Shown here: positions 19,801 through 31,447 of the stretch, one piece after another
How positions within the stretch are numbered: position 1 is the first letter of the stretch
Layout of the letters: each line of letters starts with the position of its first letter
Source of the DNA: Chlorella sorokiniana
Taxonomy: Eukaryota; Chlorophyta; Trebouxiophyceae; Chlorellales; Chlorellaceae
Assembly: GCA_025917655.1 (NCBI GenBank)
Contig: CP084619.1
Location: 620,001 to 684,000, forward strand
DNA length: 64,000 bases
Direction: 5' to 3'
The notes under the pieces: generated by a model
What the model was told of the DNA's origin: nothing
Database searches by the model: none
The model's input: only the letters and a program-made list of their open reading frames with translations
Program-made: the position numbers and the translations under genes

Positions 19801-22800
19801 GCCCCCGTTCGCCTGCCTGCTGCTCAGCCGGCTGCCCAGCCTGCTGCCCTTCCGCCAGCTGCTGCTGCAGGTCCTGCAAAGCCGCCCGCTGCGCAGCCAG
19901 ACGCAACAGGAAGCTCATCGGCTCCTCCTCCGCCCAGCCAGCCATCTCATCGACCTCGTCGCTCGGCACGAGCGGCTCCGGCGCGGCAGCCAGCGCGCGC
20001 CACGCCGCCGCGCTGCGGGCCGCCGCCGCCGCGGGAGGGGGCATGAACTGCGCCGCGGCGGCTTGGAGGAAGGCTGCGGGGCGGGGCGGGGTGTGGACTG
20101 AGCGGCAGGCGGCGCAAGAATGCGCTAAGCGCCCAGACACATGTACGGCTGCGACCCGTCGCCCCAAACAATCCTAAACCTTGCTCAAGATCACGCCGCA
20201 AGCCTCACCCTTGTGCCGAGCCACGTGCTCGACGTCCGCCAGCAGCAGCGGCTCCACTAGCGGCCACACCCCCGCCACCGCCTCCCGGCTGCTGAGCTGG
20301 CACGCCGCCGCGTCGGCGGCAGAGGCCTTGCACTGCATGGATGAAGGTGGATCTTGTTGGTTCACATTAGCTGGTGCCATCTGGTAGGCGGCTGTTTGGA
20401 TCACCGCTGTTTGGATCACAGCGCGGCCCTGCCTCCAAGCACTCCGCGGCACCACTAGCGACCGTAACACCACAACTCAACCCCACCGCGCCTTTTGTGG
20501 GCTACATGGCCCCCCCGCCGCGCCCCCTCCCCCCTCCCCAAACACACACTAACCCACCTCAAAGTCTGCGCCCCACTCCTCTGCATCGCCCAGCCCAGGC
20601 AGTTCCAGGCCGTACAGCCAGCGCAGGCAGTGCAGCACGCCGTCGTGCAGCGCCTCCCGCAGCTCCCCGCGTCCGCCTCCCCGCCCTCCGCAGCGGCGGC
20701 GCTAGCGCGGGCCGCTGGCGGAGAAGCGCCCGCGCTGCGGCGAGGCTGTCCAGCTCGCGCCGCAGCTGGTGCAGCTCCGCCAGGCAGGCCTGCGCTTGGG
20801 TCGGGAGGCAGTACACCGCAGATGTGGATCAGTGCCAACGCCCTGCTTACATTATGGCTTCTGGGGCCGCAATGCCCCAGCAACAACTGTGCGACAACTG
20901 CTTTAGGCCAAACATGCAGCAGGGCGCCGAGCATCACAGCGGGGTGCCCGCCTGCACAAAGCGCCCCTGCCGCGCCAGCAGCGCCTGCGCAGCCCCCAAT
21001 GCGTCGCACAGCTGCCAGGCCAGCTCCTGTGCGGCCTCCAGGGCCGCCAGGGCCGCCGCCACCTCGCCACCACCGCCCGCCGCCGCTTCGGCGGCCTGCG
21101 GCGCGGCGCTGCCGCCCCGCTGCGCAAGGCTGCTGAGGCGCAGCAGCGCGGTGGCGGCGTCGCACATGGCGGCGCGATGGGAGGCTGCCTGGGGGAGGCG
21201 GAGCAGGAAACATGTGCACATGTGGGGCAGGGCACAGGGGCTTCGAGTTGTGCGCTTCGAGTTGTGTGAGACAACTCGTGGCATGGATGTGCAGGGATCA
21301 CGCAGCTGCAACATCAACAACATCAAAGAAACAGACCGTTGAGGCAACAGCAGGCCCACCTTGAGGCTGAGGCGGGACTCGGCGGCAGGGCCCCCGCCGC
21401 CGCAACCGCAGCGGCGCTGCCGGCGACAACCAAGGCCAGCTGCTGCTGCACGGCGGCGTACAGAGCGTGCTCCTGGGGCTGAAGGGCCAGACGCCGATGA
21501 TCACCAGCCGGTTGCTGCGAACACAGGGCAGCATCTGCCGGCAGCTGCTGCAAAAAGGCGACCGCCGCCTCCAGGGCCGCCACTGCCGCGGGCGACCCTG
21601 CCAGCTGCTCCGCGGCGGCGGCCAGCGCAGCGGGCGGTGCGGGACCCGCCGCCGCGTCGTCCGCACGCTCGCTTGCGCCGCCGATGGCCGCAGCAGGCAG
21701 GGGCGGCAGCAGCGCGCTCAGCAGGCGGAGGTGGCAGCGCAGCGCCAGGCCGGCGTCGCCGCTGCCGCCGCCGCCGGCGCCTGCCGCAACCAGGAGCAGC
21801 TGCATGCCTTGCAGCCACTGCGCGTGGTGCAGCTGCTGCAGCTCCCGCTCCTGCTCGGTGCAGCTGAGCAGCAGGGGGTCAGGGCGGCAGCCACCGAGCC
21901 GTGGTCGCCGGCCGCAGCCGCCGCCGCCGCTCCCTCCAGCACACCGTGCAGCCGCAACGCCTCCTGCTTGTCGCGAACAGCCGCAGCGCTGACGGCGCCG
22001 TCGCAGGCGCAGTGTGGCAGGGCCAGGGCCGCGCCTCTCTCTGTAAGAGCAAAAGGAAGCGGGGGGCTTGGGGCCAAATTGCAGCCAAGCATAGCTCAAG
22101 CGTAGCTCTCCCCAGCCCCGCGGCGGTTGTCCATTTGTCCAAAAACGTTGCCTTGCTATGGGCCCCACACGCTACCACTGCGCCAAGCTGAATGCTGCCA
22201 AACCTCCGTCAGCAGGATCGAACCGGTGCGACCCGGCATCCTTGTGAGTTTCAGCTCAAGGTTTCGATCCTTGGACCTTGGGGTGATCCCCGGCTATGGG
22301 AAGGGCCTGGAGCCAAGCAGCAGCGCAAGCGCAGCAGCCCGAGCCCCAGCCACCCCTAGCGCCTAGCGCCAGCAGCGCTGCTCCTGCCTGCCGCGCTAGC
22401 GGCGGCTGCGCTGCACTGCCCACCCACGCAGCCTGGCAGGGCTGTGGAGATGCAACCGGCGCGGCCTCACGCTCACAGCCAAGCATGCCGCGCAGACGGC
22501 TCACCCAAGGCGCCCAGGCAGGCTGCGCAGTTGGCGTAGGCAGCGGCAGCCTCCTCGATGTCGCCGGCAGCCTCCCGCAGGCGGCCCATCGCCCACCAGC
22601 CCCTGGCCCCGCCCTCCGCCTGTTGCCGCCGCTGCTGCTGCGCTCCTGCTGCTGCGCTGCGGGCGCCGCCAGCTGCCCAGCGGCGTCCCCCTCGTGCGGC
22701 GGCGCCTCTGCTGTCGCGAGGCGGTACCGCATGAGCCACAGGCAGCCACACTGCTGCAGCTGCTCCAGCGCCAGCTCAGAGCGGCGCCTGCGGAGGCTGG

Positions 22801-25254
22801 GCGGGCGGTGGTGTGCCGCGGCCTGCCAGGGGCCCGCACCGAGTGCCCGTTCCGCGCCGCCGCCGCAGCAGCATCCACAAACAGCTCCCCCAAGACCAGG
22901 CATGTGGCTGGGGGCAGGTGGGGCACGTCGTGCCGCGCTGCATGCGCCAGCTGCAGCAGGTGCTGCCGCGCGGGGGCCCAGCGCAGCGGCGGCGGCCTCG
23001 TCGCACAGCGTGCACAGCAGCACCGTCGCCAGCTCACGCCGCCCGATGCCCTGCTGCGGCAGCCGCCTCAGGAACGCCTTCACTGCGGCGGCCTCCTGCT
23101 CTGCAGCCTGTTTGTCCTGCTCTGCGCCCGCTGCCCCAGCAGGCAACCCACCCAGCGGGGGCCGCCCAGCCGCGCCCGGCGCCTTGCCCACGGAGGGCAG
23201 CAGCGGGGAGGCGGCGGCGCCTCCACGCTGCGCCTGCTGCGGCACGCTGACCAGGCTGCCCAGCGCGCCCAGCAGCTCCGCAGCCTCGACCTCCGGGCCG
23301 CCGCCGCCGCCGCCGGGCACTGCCAGCGGAGTGGCCTGGCCGCTGGCCGCCCTGCATGGGCATGGGCAGGAGAGGACAGCCAGCCCAGCCCAGGGGTTAG
23401 CTGGAGAGCCGCAGGCGGGCAGCCAACTGGTTTGAGCCAGCGGGGCAGCACAACACTTGAGTGGAGCAACAGCTGCAAGAGCGCGGCGTTTGATGTCACA
23501 ACAGCAAGAGCGCAGCGCTTCACGTCACAGCAGCAGGGGCCAAGCGCACCGGGACCGCGTGGCGCGCGCCACTGCCTTCCGCGCGCCGCCGCCGGCGCGG
23601 CCGTTTGGGTGCCGCTGCTCCTGCTGCTCCTCCTCGCCCGCCCCGTGCCCATCCATGCCCCGTTCAGCAGCCTCCGAGTCTGGGGGAAGCGGCGACACGC
23701 TGCTGCCGCCCTGGTTCAGTGCGGTGGCGGCGGCAGCGGGGTGGCGTCGGGTGGAGCGCCGCTGCCCGGCAATGCTGCTACGAAGGGGCTGGCGGCGGCA
23801 GGTGTGGCAGCGCTGGGGGCTTGGCCTGCTTGCTCCAGGGGCCCAGGCGGGCGCGGCTCTGCTGCGGGGGAGGGGCTGTGCGAGGCCGTAGCGCCGCCGC
23901 CCGCCGCCGCCGGCGCGCCGGCAGCGGCAGCAGCCGGCGCTGGGGACACCCGCGGGGACGGCGCGCCCGCCACCGCCGCCGTAGCCGCCCCTCCCACAGC
24001 CGCGGCAGCTGGCTGCGCCGGCGGGGGGGGCGCTTTGCGGTAGGTGAAGCGCACCAGCGAGGGCACGTGCCTGTGGGAGCGGCCACCGGGGGAGTGCTGC
24101 GCTGCGGCGGCGGGGTCGGCGGCGGCGGTGGGCGTGGCGGGCTCGCCGCCGCCACCGCCGCCCTCGGCGAGCCTGTTGGCTGACAGGAAGAGGAGCGAGT
24201 GGTGCAGCAGCTGCTGCCAGGAAGGCTGCTCCAGCGTGCGCGGGCGCTCAAGATGGTGGTGCTGCTGCGGCCGGGCGGCGGCGGCGCGCGCGCCGCCGCC
24301 CGCAGGCGGCAGCGCCAGCAGCCCGGCGCGCAGCGCGGGCAGCGGCGCGCCCTGGCCCGCCGCGCGCGCCACGGCGGCGGCGCCGCCGTGGCGCGGCTGC
24401 GCGCGGTGCAGCGCGGAGGCCAGGGTGGCGGCGGCGCCGCAGTCGCCCAGGTGCAGCAGCAGCTGGAGCAGCTTGTCTGGCATGGTGGGGTGGCCCGGGT
24501 CCAGCTCCAGCCCACGCTCAAAGGCGCTGCGAGCGGCAGCCCAGTACCCCGCCTCCGATGCCTGCAGTCGAAAGTGGAACGGCACCAGCAACGCGGAATC
24601 CTTTGGCGCCAGCCTAGGGCAGATGCAGCCGTGGCCGGCCACCACTTTATTGTGCGCCGTGCAGCCCAGCCTGGCGCCCTGCCCCGCCCCGCCCCCTTCG
24701 CCAACCCACCAGCGTGCCCAGCCTGTTCCAAAGCCCCGCATCATCCCCCACGACCTCGGTGGCCCGGCAGTACGCTGCGAGCGCAGAGGGGATGCCGGGC
24801 GTACCGCGCCGCACCAGCAGGTCACCCAGGTTCTTCAGAGCCAGGAACTTGACGCGCAGCAGCTGGTCGGTGGCGCACTCGGCCACCACCGGCTCCTCCA
24901 GCAGCGCGCGCAGGGCAGCCTGCGCTTGGGCGAAAGAGCGCACGACCACAGTGGGAGCGAGCGGCGGTGGCACTGACAGGCTGTCAGCGCGGCTGTCAGT
25001 CGCTACACCGTTGGCTGGATTGCTCGTGGCGCTTCTCTTGACCGACTGAACCGGGAGATCAGTCGCCAAGCGGCGTCTGCTGGGCGCAAGCGAGCAGTCA
25101 CCTCTGCCTGGTCGGCCTGCTGCGCCTGAATCAGCGTCAGCGTCTGCTCATACGAGCTGATGGCACGGGCTTCACGTGCCTCCAGCGTTTGGGCCTGCTG
25201 GCCCACCGCGGGTTCATCTGTGTTGACAGAAGCGAAGCCTTGCAGCAGAGACAT
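13840..25254 (-). CDS. CABIN1/HIR3-like TPR protein (HIRA complex)
   Basis: CABIN1 (yeast Hir3) is the TPR scaffold of the HIRA histone-chaperone complex, which deposits H3.3 independently of replication. The start is MSLLQGFASVNTDEPAVGQQ at 25254. Exon two carries LLRVKFLALKNLGDLLVRRG and AYCRATEVVGDDAGLWNRLG. Next come HFRLQASEAGYWAAARSAFE and LDPGHPTMPDKLLQLLLHLG. This order, a TPR pair with LKNLG and W.RLG then AFE.GL..DP, is typical of CABIN1 N-termini. Further on are FDSWERLALVYHDAADELL (about 19360-19420), matching the family's F.SW..LA..Y..EVD segment, and EWDVLMHQARCARKAGEPP (about 18110-18180), LEVLQAAAAYFAGQEAKPFD (about 16590-16680) and LYASLHVGLLRH (about 15150). Introns contain CA-rich tracts. 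The stop near 13840, after an Arg/Lys/Gly-rich tail, is tentative. An intron (22504-22041) carries a permuted tRNA gene. Confidence 0.75.
18560..18612. repeat. CA microsatellite in an intron
   Basis: (CA)n with a few CG steps, in an intron of the CABIN1-like gene. Confidence 0.9.
19170..19350. repeat. CA/CCA-rich low-complexity tract in an intron
   Basis: Long C+A stretch of CACA, CCAC and poly-C pieces, next to the FDSWERLALVYHD exon of the CABIN1-like gene. Confidence 0.9.
22141..22145 (-). terminator. Pol III terminator after permuted tRNA copy 2
   Basis: TTTTT on the minus strand, 11 nt beyond the tRNA 5' half. It is conserved with copy 1 although the base beside it differs. Confidence 0.75.
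22157..22284 (-). tRNA. Circularly permuted initiator tRNA-Met (CAU), copy 2, intronic
   Basis: The arrangement equals copy 1: 3' half 22284 to 22249, spacer 22248-22193, 5' half 22192 to 22157. Both halves are identical in sequence to copy 1. Only the spacer differs, at two adjacent bases (GGATCG here, GATTCG there). The gene lies in sense orientation within an intron of the CABIN1-like gene. That intron's donor is at 22504-22503 (exon end TTGG, then GTGAGCC) and its acceptor CTTACAG ends at 22041, so it is 464 nt long. Transcription could be by Pol III from its own signals, or the tRNA could be cut from the spliced intron. The order is reversed (T-arm B-box first, D-arm A-box later), so a normal internal promoter is not available. 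Confidence 0.88.
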
Positions 25255-25689
25255 TGCGATTAATCATCCATCGCTACAAACAATCCCACGTGTTCACTTT
25301 TCGAGGCGAATGCAACAGATGCCTGACTGTGCAGGTACGGCCAGAGTACCGCCTGGCATGCAAACCCGGCGGGCAAGAGGTGCGCTGTGGCCTCCTCCTC
25401 CACCCTCGTGGTGCCCTGGAGCTGCTTTTGAAGAAGGTGCTGGTTTCCACCCCACTTCTTCACATGACTGAAAATGTTCTCCGTCACTGCCATGCAACTC
25501 CGGCCCGGCCGCCGGCCCGCTTGCCTGGGGTGTCCCTGGCCGATCACGCAGTTTGTTTGTTGCGCCCAGCCCAGGATGATGTTGAATGAACGAAAGTTTA
25601 ACAATTAATGACGAGGAAATGTAGCAGAGTGATGAGGTGGAATGGAACGGGTCAGGGCTTGCGCAACCCAACAATGCAGGCACGGTTTC
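25255..25689. other. Intergenic region
   Basis: Between the start of the CABIN1-like gene (25254) and the 3' end of the pectin-lyase-fold gene. No gene recognised. It should hold the CABIN1-like promoter, but I see no clear TATA box. Confidence 0.45.
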
Positions 25690-28600
25690 AGAAAGAATGG
25701 GAGCGCTGCCCTTCCGCAGTGTTCAGAACGTGAGCTGCTGCAGAACACAGTTTGGCAGTGAGATGGGTTTGGAAGTGTGATAGAAAAACTGGAATACAGG
25801 GGCATGCTGTGTGGATGGGCGCGGACTGCCGCAAACCTGCTTCAAGCGCTGGCTGAGCGGCAGGGAGGTGGGCAGGGTCAGCCGCCGGGAGGCTGCTGCG
25901 GCCGCCCAGGCGGGCCCGTTGCGTGCTCCTCATGGCCGCCAGCAAGTCTTTCGGGCGCACTGTCGCGCCCTCACGCGCCACCTCCACCCACCAGCGCACC
26001 CGCCGAGCGCAGTAGGCGGGGAAGAGCCTGGTGGGGGCCCCGCTGGCGAGCCACGCCCAACCACGCCGGCATCGCCTTTGGCTGGCGGGCCGAAGCTGCT
26101 GCCGATGAAGTTCAGCTGGGGGCCAAAGTCGCAGCTGGGGAGGGCGAGGCGCGCTCCCGGCTTGCCAGAGGCATAGATGTTCCACCAAGTGTTGTTTGAG
26201 GCTGGGGGGGGGGGGGGGGGCAGCAGTAGGAAGACACAAATTGTGCAGGGCTTCTGCTGCAGCTGTGGAGCCAGCGCGACACACACACTGAAGGCTGCCC
26301 CCCGCCGCACCCACCCGCGTGCGCGCCCCTGATCCCCGCCCCGCTTGACGCAAAGGTCCGCCTGCCGGCCCCCACGTCGATGTTGCTCCACAGGTTGTTG
26401 TGGGAGCCTGCAGAGGGGAGGCCGGGCGCGAGGCTGTCTAAAGGCACGGCCAGGGGAGTGCTGCGTCGCCTCGCAGCAAGCAAGCAGGCGCAGCTGGGTG
26501 CTGGCAGCTCCGAAGGAAACATGCTGCCGCCGCTGCGACCCCAGCCCACCTCCCGGTGCATGTCCAGGCTCATGTCCACGCCCGGCCGCTTGTGAAGGCC
26601 TGCAAGCCGCCAGAGTGGCGCCTCAAGCGGGGAACGGGCCTCGCCAAAGCACGCAACAAGGCTGCCGCGGCCAGCGGCAAGGGGAACAAGTGCGCAGGGG
26701 CAAGCGCTAGAGGGCGACGAGGGCGCGCTGCCGCTCACACTCTCTTGCGCCCACACGTCAAAAGTGAGGTCGTGGATGAAGCTGCCCTTGAAGTTGAACC
26801 TGCTCACAGCAAGCATGGGGCGGGTCGGCAGGCCCCGCCGAGACCGTGCGGCGGCAACGGCGGCGCTGGCAGCGGCGGCTGCCGGGGCGCCCAAGGTTGG
26901 GCTGCGAAGCCCGCGCGCGCGGCTCACTCTGTGGCGTGTACCAGGCTGCTGGAGGCGGCCCACAGGCCGTGGTGGCCGTCCTTGTTCTGCGTGAGCTTGC
27001 CGCCCCTGCAGCAGCAGCAGGGCCGGGGAACGAGCAAGGCTTCCATCTCCGTTACTGTCTTCAGGGCCATTGCCCCCAGCCGCCCGCCAAACTCACTCGA
27101 ACCCCGCGCCCCCTCTCCCCCCCAAACAACCGCCTGATAATACCCTGAATACACCCGCGCCACCCAAACACACAGTCCCCTTTCGTGTGCCAGCCAGCAC
27201 TGACCTGGGCCGCGTGAACAGCAGCGTGATGTTGCGCATCGTGACCATGTCGCAGTTGATGGCCTCGGCGCCGTTGTCGGCATCAATGATGCGGATCTGG
27301 GTGTGTGTGGAAGGGGGCGGGGGCGGCGGGCGGGCGATGGGTGCAATTTTTGGCACCCGAAACCCGAAACCGTGGCACAGCTGCTCACTATGCTCGCAGC
27401 CGGCTGGCATGCGCCCAGGGCGCAGCGGGTGCGACAGCTGGCAGGCAGGCGCGGCAGGGCAGCACGGGGCGGCAGCCAGGCGGGCGCCCACGTTTCGGAT
27501 CCAGGCGTTGCCGCAGCCACTGAAGTAGAAGGCGTTGTAGCCGAGCGCCTTGAGGTGGGCGGGGTAGCGAGCTGCTCCGTTGCCAGGGGAGGGAAGGGGC
27601 GGCATCCATGGGCGTGTCTGTCGGGCAGCACCGTCACGCACTGTGCAACATTGTTTTCCACTGTGCAACATCATTTCCGCTGGAAGCTGGCATGCCCTTA
27701 CCCCACTTGAACTGCACTGTAAAGTCTTGAAGCCCACGTGCTGCGTTGGCATCTGGAGGGAGTGGATCCACACCTGCTGGCCAGGGTTCGAAAGTTTAAA
27801 GGTGGAGCAGCAGCTCAGAGGGACTCCTTGCATGCAAACCCATGCCCCGACAAGACTGGGAAGAAACAGGCCTGGAAGCGGCGAGCCGCCAACAGCAGCA
27901 TGCAGCAGCGCGCCGGCCTCATCCCACGCCGCCGCCGCCCTGGCCGCCGCCAGCCAGGCCCTACCCTCCACGCAGGGCGAAGGTCGTAGGGCAGCGGCCG
28001 CTCCAGCTCCACCCAGCCGGGGCCCACCGCCGAGATGCGGGAAATGAAGCGGATGCGCTCCTCCGCAAACGGAGCTGCAAACGGGGGCAGTCAGCAGGCT
28101 CTGAAGGTGCAGCAGAGCAGAGAAGGAGGCAGACAGCCGCGCGGCCGTGCGCTGCCGCCCATCGCCCGCCGAGCTTGCAGGCCAAAGCTGCCGGCCTGGC
28201 TACTTTTGTGACCAACAGCCTGCCGGCTCACATCTTCCGCTGTCCACGGCGTTCTCCATGTACAGGTAAGCATCCAGCGTGCCCGGCGCCGAGGCGGTGC
28301 CGCTGTCGCCGCCGCCGCTCAAAGCGGCGCCCCCTCCTCAGGCCGGTCCAGGCCCAGAGCCTGTGCCGCCCGCTGCCACGACAGCACGGACTCGGTGACC
28401 GGGCGGCACGGCTGTCGGTCGCCTGCAGGCCCACACATGCGGCGCGGCCCCGAGCCCGCGCTGCTGGCGTTGCCGGCCAGCAGGCGGCGGGCTGGCAGCC
28501 GGGCAGCAGTGCCGAGCCCGTCGGGCGCGCCGCCGGCTGCCTCGCCGGACAGCAGCCCGCGGCGGCTGACGGCCAGCGGTTGGGCCGCGAAGAGGCGGAT

Positions 28601-30213
28601 CCAGCGGCCCACAGTCAGGCCTACAGTGGTGTCGACCTGCAGGAGCGCAGGCACAGCGGCAGTGGGGCTGACACAGATCTGATTCGGGAACGTCGGCGGT
28701 GCCGCCAGCTCGCAGGCACGGTGCGGGTGCCAGGCTTGCAGGCCAGGCCAGCCGGGCTTGGACGCGCCTTGAGGCGGCGGTCGCCCCTGCGCGCCGCCGC
28801 GGCGATGCGCGCCAGCCTGAACTGCGTGGCGGTGCTGTTGTTGTCACTGCCGCGGCACCTGCACCAGGGCGGGAGGAAGCCGTGTCGTTTCGATAACCGA
28901 CCGCGCGCCTGCCGCAGGCAGCTGCTTAACAGCTGCCCAACAGCTGCCCTCACGTCAGGAAGCCACCCATGTAGGACCAGGCCATGATGCTGCCGTACAC
29001 GTGTTCCAGCGGCTTGGGGAAGTACAGCACGGTACGGTCCACCTGGGGGCGGGAAGATGCAGTGGGGGTCCTGTCAGGGCCCCGTTCCCCACCCCGACTG
29101 AGGAGCCAACTCTTGTTGACACAGCGGCCAAGGGAACAGCCGTACCATCCAGGACCATGAGCTCGCGGGAGCAGCCCAGCTGCAGCAGCAGCAGCGCCGC
29201 CCCGCGCGGCCGCTCACCCCCTCGCCCCCGCACAGCCACGTTGCTCTGCTGCAGCTCGATGTACTGTGTGACCCTGTAGCGGCCTGCCGGCAGCAGCACC
29301 GCCGCGCCGGCCCTGCCCCCGTTCTGCATGCCGCCCTGCAGAGGGGAGGAGGGCGCAGAGCGCGCTGGCAGAGCTGGCCGGATCCCAAGTCTGGACGTGG
29401 GGCCTGTGCACTGTCTGTCCTTGCTGCTCATGCGAGCAGCTGCGGAACGGCAGCCGGTGGCGCACCGTGGGGCGGCCTGGCGCTTGGCGTAGTCGGAGGC
29501 CGCCTCGATGGCGGCTACTATGGCGCCGCCGTCGTCTGCAACCCGGACAGATGACGCCCCTTGAGGGGGGCATGTCGCATTCTCTCCCAACACGGCACAT
29601 GCTGCCCGAACATGGCATTGGAGGCGGCCTGCGTCCCTGCCTACCGGCGACGCCGTCGCCCTTTGCTCCGTAGTCCCTCACGTTGAACAGGGCTGGATAC
29701 CTGGGGATGGTTCGCTCGTTCCCTGCATTGGTGGCCAGCAGAAAGGAGCCCACCCATTCACATGTCCAACATAGCTCAGAGGCAGGTGGTGCTCGAGGGC
29801 GGAGCAGCAGTGCATGGGGAGCATGCAAGGTGCAGACGTAGCCTCCCCGTGAGCTGCCCCACCCATGTATCCTACATAGCTCCAGTCCGCCAGCCGGCCG
29901 GCAGGGCTCCACAGCTCGCCGTTCCTGCCCCACAGCCAGCTGAACTGGCGGGAGCCGGTGCCCAGCTCTGCTGGGAAGGGAGGGAAGGCGGGGGAGGGCC
30001 GCGAGGGGCCCGGCGGCCTGCACGAGAGAGAGGGAGGGAGGGACAAGGGGCAGCCTTTGCACGTGGTGACACGACGGCGAGGGTGCAAGTTGGCGGCTGG
30101 AGCAATGTGCACCTGGGTTTTGGCCGTAGCGGCGGCGATCGACTGGGCGGGGACGCGGCGGCTGGGGAGGGTGCTGCCGCCGCCAGCAACAGGAGGAGGA
30201 GGGGCACCATCAT
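25690..30213 (-). CDS. Secreted pectin-lyase-fold (Pectate_lyase_3-like) protein
   Basis: The start at 30213 is chosen because MMVPLLLLLLAAAAPSPAAA is a clear signal peptide. The next exon reads SRQFSWLWGRNGELWSPAGR and LADWSYVGYMGG. Then come PALFNVRDYGAKGDGVA (about 29650-29695) and DDGGAIVAAIEAASDYAKRQ (about 29480-29540), the family's opening motif. AAVLLPAGRYRVTQYIELQQ and SNVAVRGRG (about 29230-29310) are the first beta-helix turns. Later turns include APFAEERIRFISRISAVGPG (about 28020-28080), QVWIHSLQMPTQHVGFKT (about 27725-27780), GYNAFYFSGCGNAWIRNV (about 27495-27550), RIIDADNGAEAINCDMVTMR, QNKDGHHGLWAA, GSFIHDLTFDVWAQESVSG, SHNNLWSNIDVGAGRRT and NNTWWNIYASG (about 26160-26195). The last exon contains LFPAYCARRVRWWVEVA. 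It is probably a secreted or wall-bound polysaccharide-active protein. The substrate cannot be read from the sequence. The 3' limit is approximate. Confidence 0.8.
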
Positions 30214-31447
30214 TGCCGCACGCCAGGCTCTGGCATGGCCTCGTTGGCACTGCAGGCAGGCATGGGCAAGCTGCCATGAGATACAGCTGTGGCATGCATC
30301 AAAGCAGCAGTGGATAGCGGATGGTGGCAGGCTTGGCGGGCGGGAACAAGGGCGGGCTGCGTGGTGGCGGCCATGGACGGCTGTCAGCCATCGACTGTAT
30401 CTCATGCCAACCGTTCAAGATTACACCATGCAGACGAGTCTCTCCGCTTCAGGCGCGACGCAGAAATCGGCCTGTGCGCTGCAGCGGGTTTGGTCTGTAA
30501 GGACTTGCAAAGCCATCAATTGACCGCTCACATGCAGAGAAGCAGCGATGTCAGCGTCAGCAAGGTGGTCGAGCGTACAGGAGGAGTTATTTTGAACCCG
30601 GACTGCACTCGCGATTTCGTTGTGGCAATTTGTTCCTTAGCTTAGCAGTGAAGGTTGGCCAGCAGCTGACAAGGAGACTGCGGGCACCATTTTCCTGCAT
30701 CCCGGACGCACCTGCAACAAGCCCTTCCTGACGTCCTTTTAACACTGGCACAGTGTCAAGTAGATAGAAACAGATGCCGAAACCGCATCGGCATCCGCAA
30801 GGCGACTGTGCGCCGATGCAATTCACACAGTACAGCGCTGGCTGTGCTGTGGCTAGCCGCCACTGAGACATCCTGGGGACTGCTCATCACACAGTGCAAA
30901 CTGTACCTGCGCGCAGCTGCCTCCAACTGGGTGCCCCTCTCGATACGCACCTGCCAGCATTCCCCTCGTATTTGAGGTTGCCATGGACACGAGCTCTCCC
31001 GCCGGCCGCCGTCAGAGCTGAGCAATGCCCAGATGGCCACCTCTATAGTTAGTGATGCAACTAACCCCCAAGTCGTTTTTGTGGGAATATAAAGGTAGAT
31101 TGTGATGAGACGCGCAGAAGCAATCAATGAAACTTGGCGCACCTTTGCCCGCCAGCGTCATCGGCGGCTGCTGCCGCCGCCAGCAACCCTCCCGGCATGC
31201 TTGCAATATCTAGCACTGCTGCTTGCCGTAAGTAACTCAGTGCATCATGCATTGAAAGGAAGGACACCGACATCCGGCTGTTATGGAGGGCGGGAAAAGA
31301 AAAGGCACCCGTGTCGTGCTGCTGTCGTACCGCTCCTAGCTCCTGCATGAAGTCAAGCTGGGCTGTTGGGTATGCAAGATCGCTATTGTTACTTTATAAA
31401 GAACTCACTGACGGTGTCGCCAGTAGCACAGTGGTGTCGAGACGGAC
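30214..31447. other. Divergent intergenic region
   Basis: About 1.2 kb between the starts of the pectin-lyase-fold gene (-) and the P5C reductase gene (+). Only short frames without recognisable content are present. ATATAAAG occurs near 31088, and a better-placed TTTATAAAG at 31393. It must hold both promoters. Confidence 0.5.
31393..31401 (+). promoter_or_regulatory. TATA box of the P5C reductase gene
   Basis: TTTATAAAG lies 46 bp upstream of the ATG at 31448, in an AT-rich patch. Confidence 0.5.

Larger units (their letters stand above)
20184..22295 (-). repeat. Source block of the segmental duplication
   Basis: The part of the CABIN1-like gene whose copy is at 1880-3148. At its right end the two copies match through CCCCGGCT (22288-22295 and 3141-3148) and then differ abruptly. 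At its left end the match fades at CTCAAGATC/CTCAGGATG. The right-hand 430 bp align with a constant offset of 19147 across the tRNA and its terminator. Confidence 0.85.

Noticed and set aside
30214-31447. Small genes in the 1.2-kb divergent intergenic region
   Set aside because: The frames of 64-128 codons there lack conserved segments and plausible starts with context.
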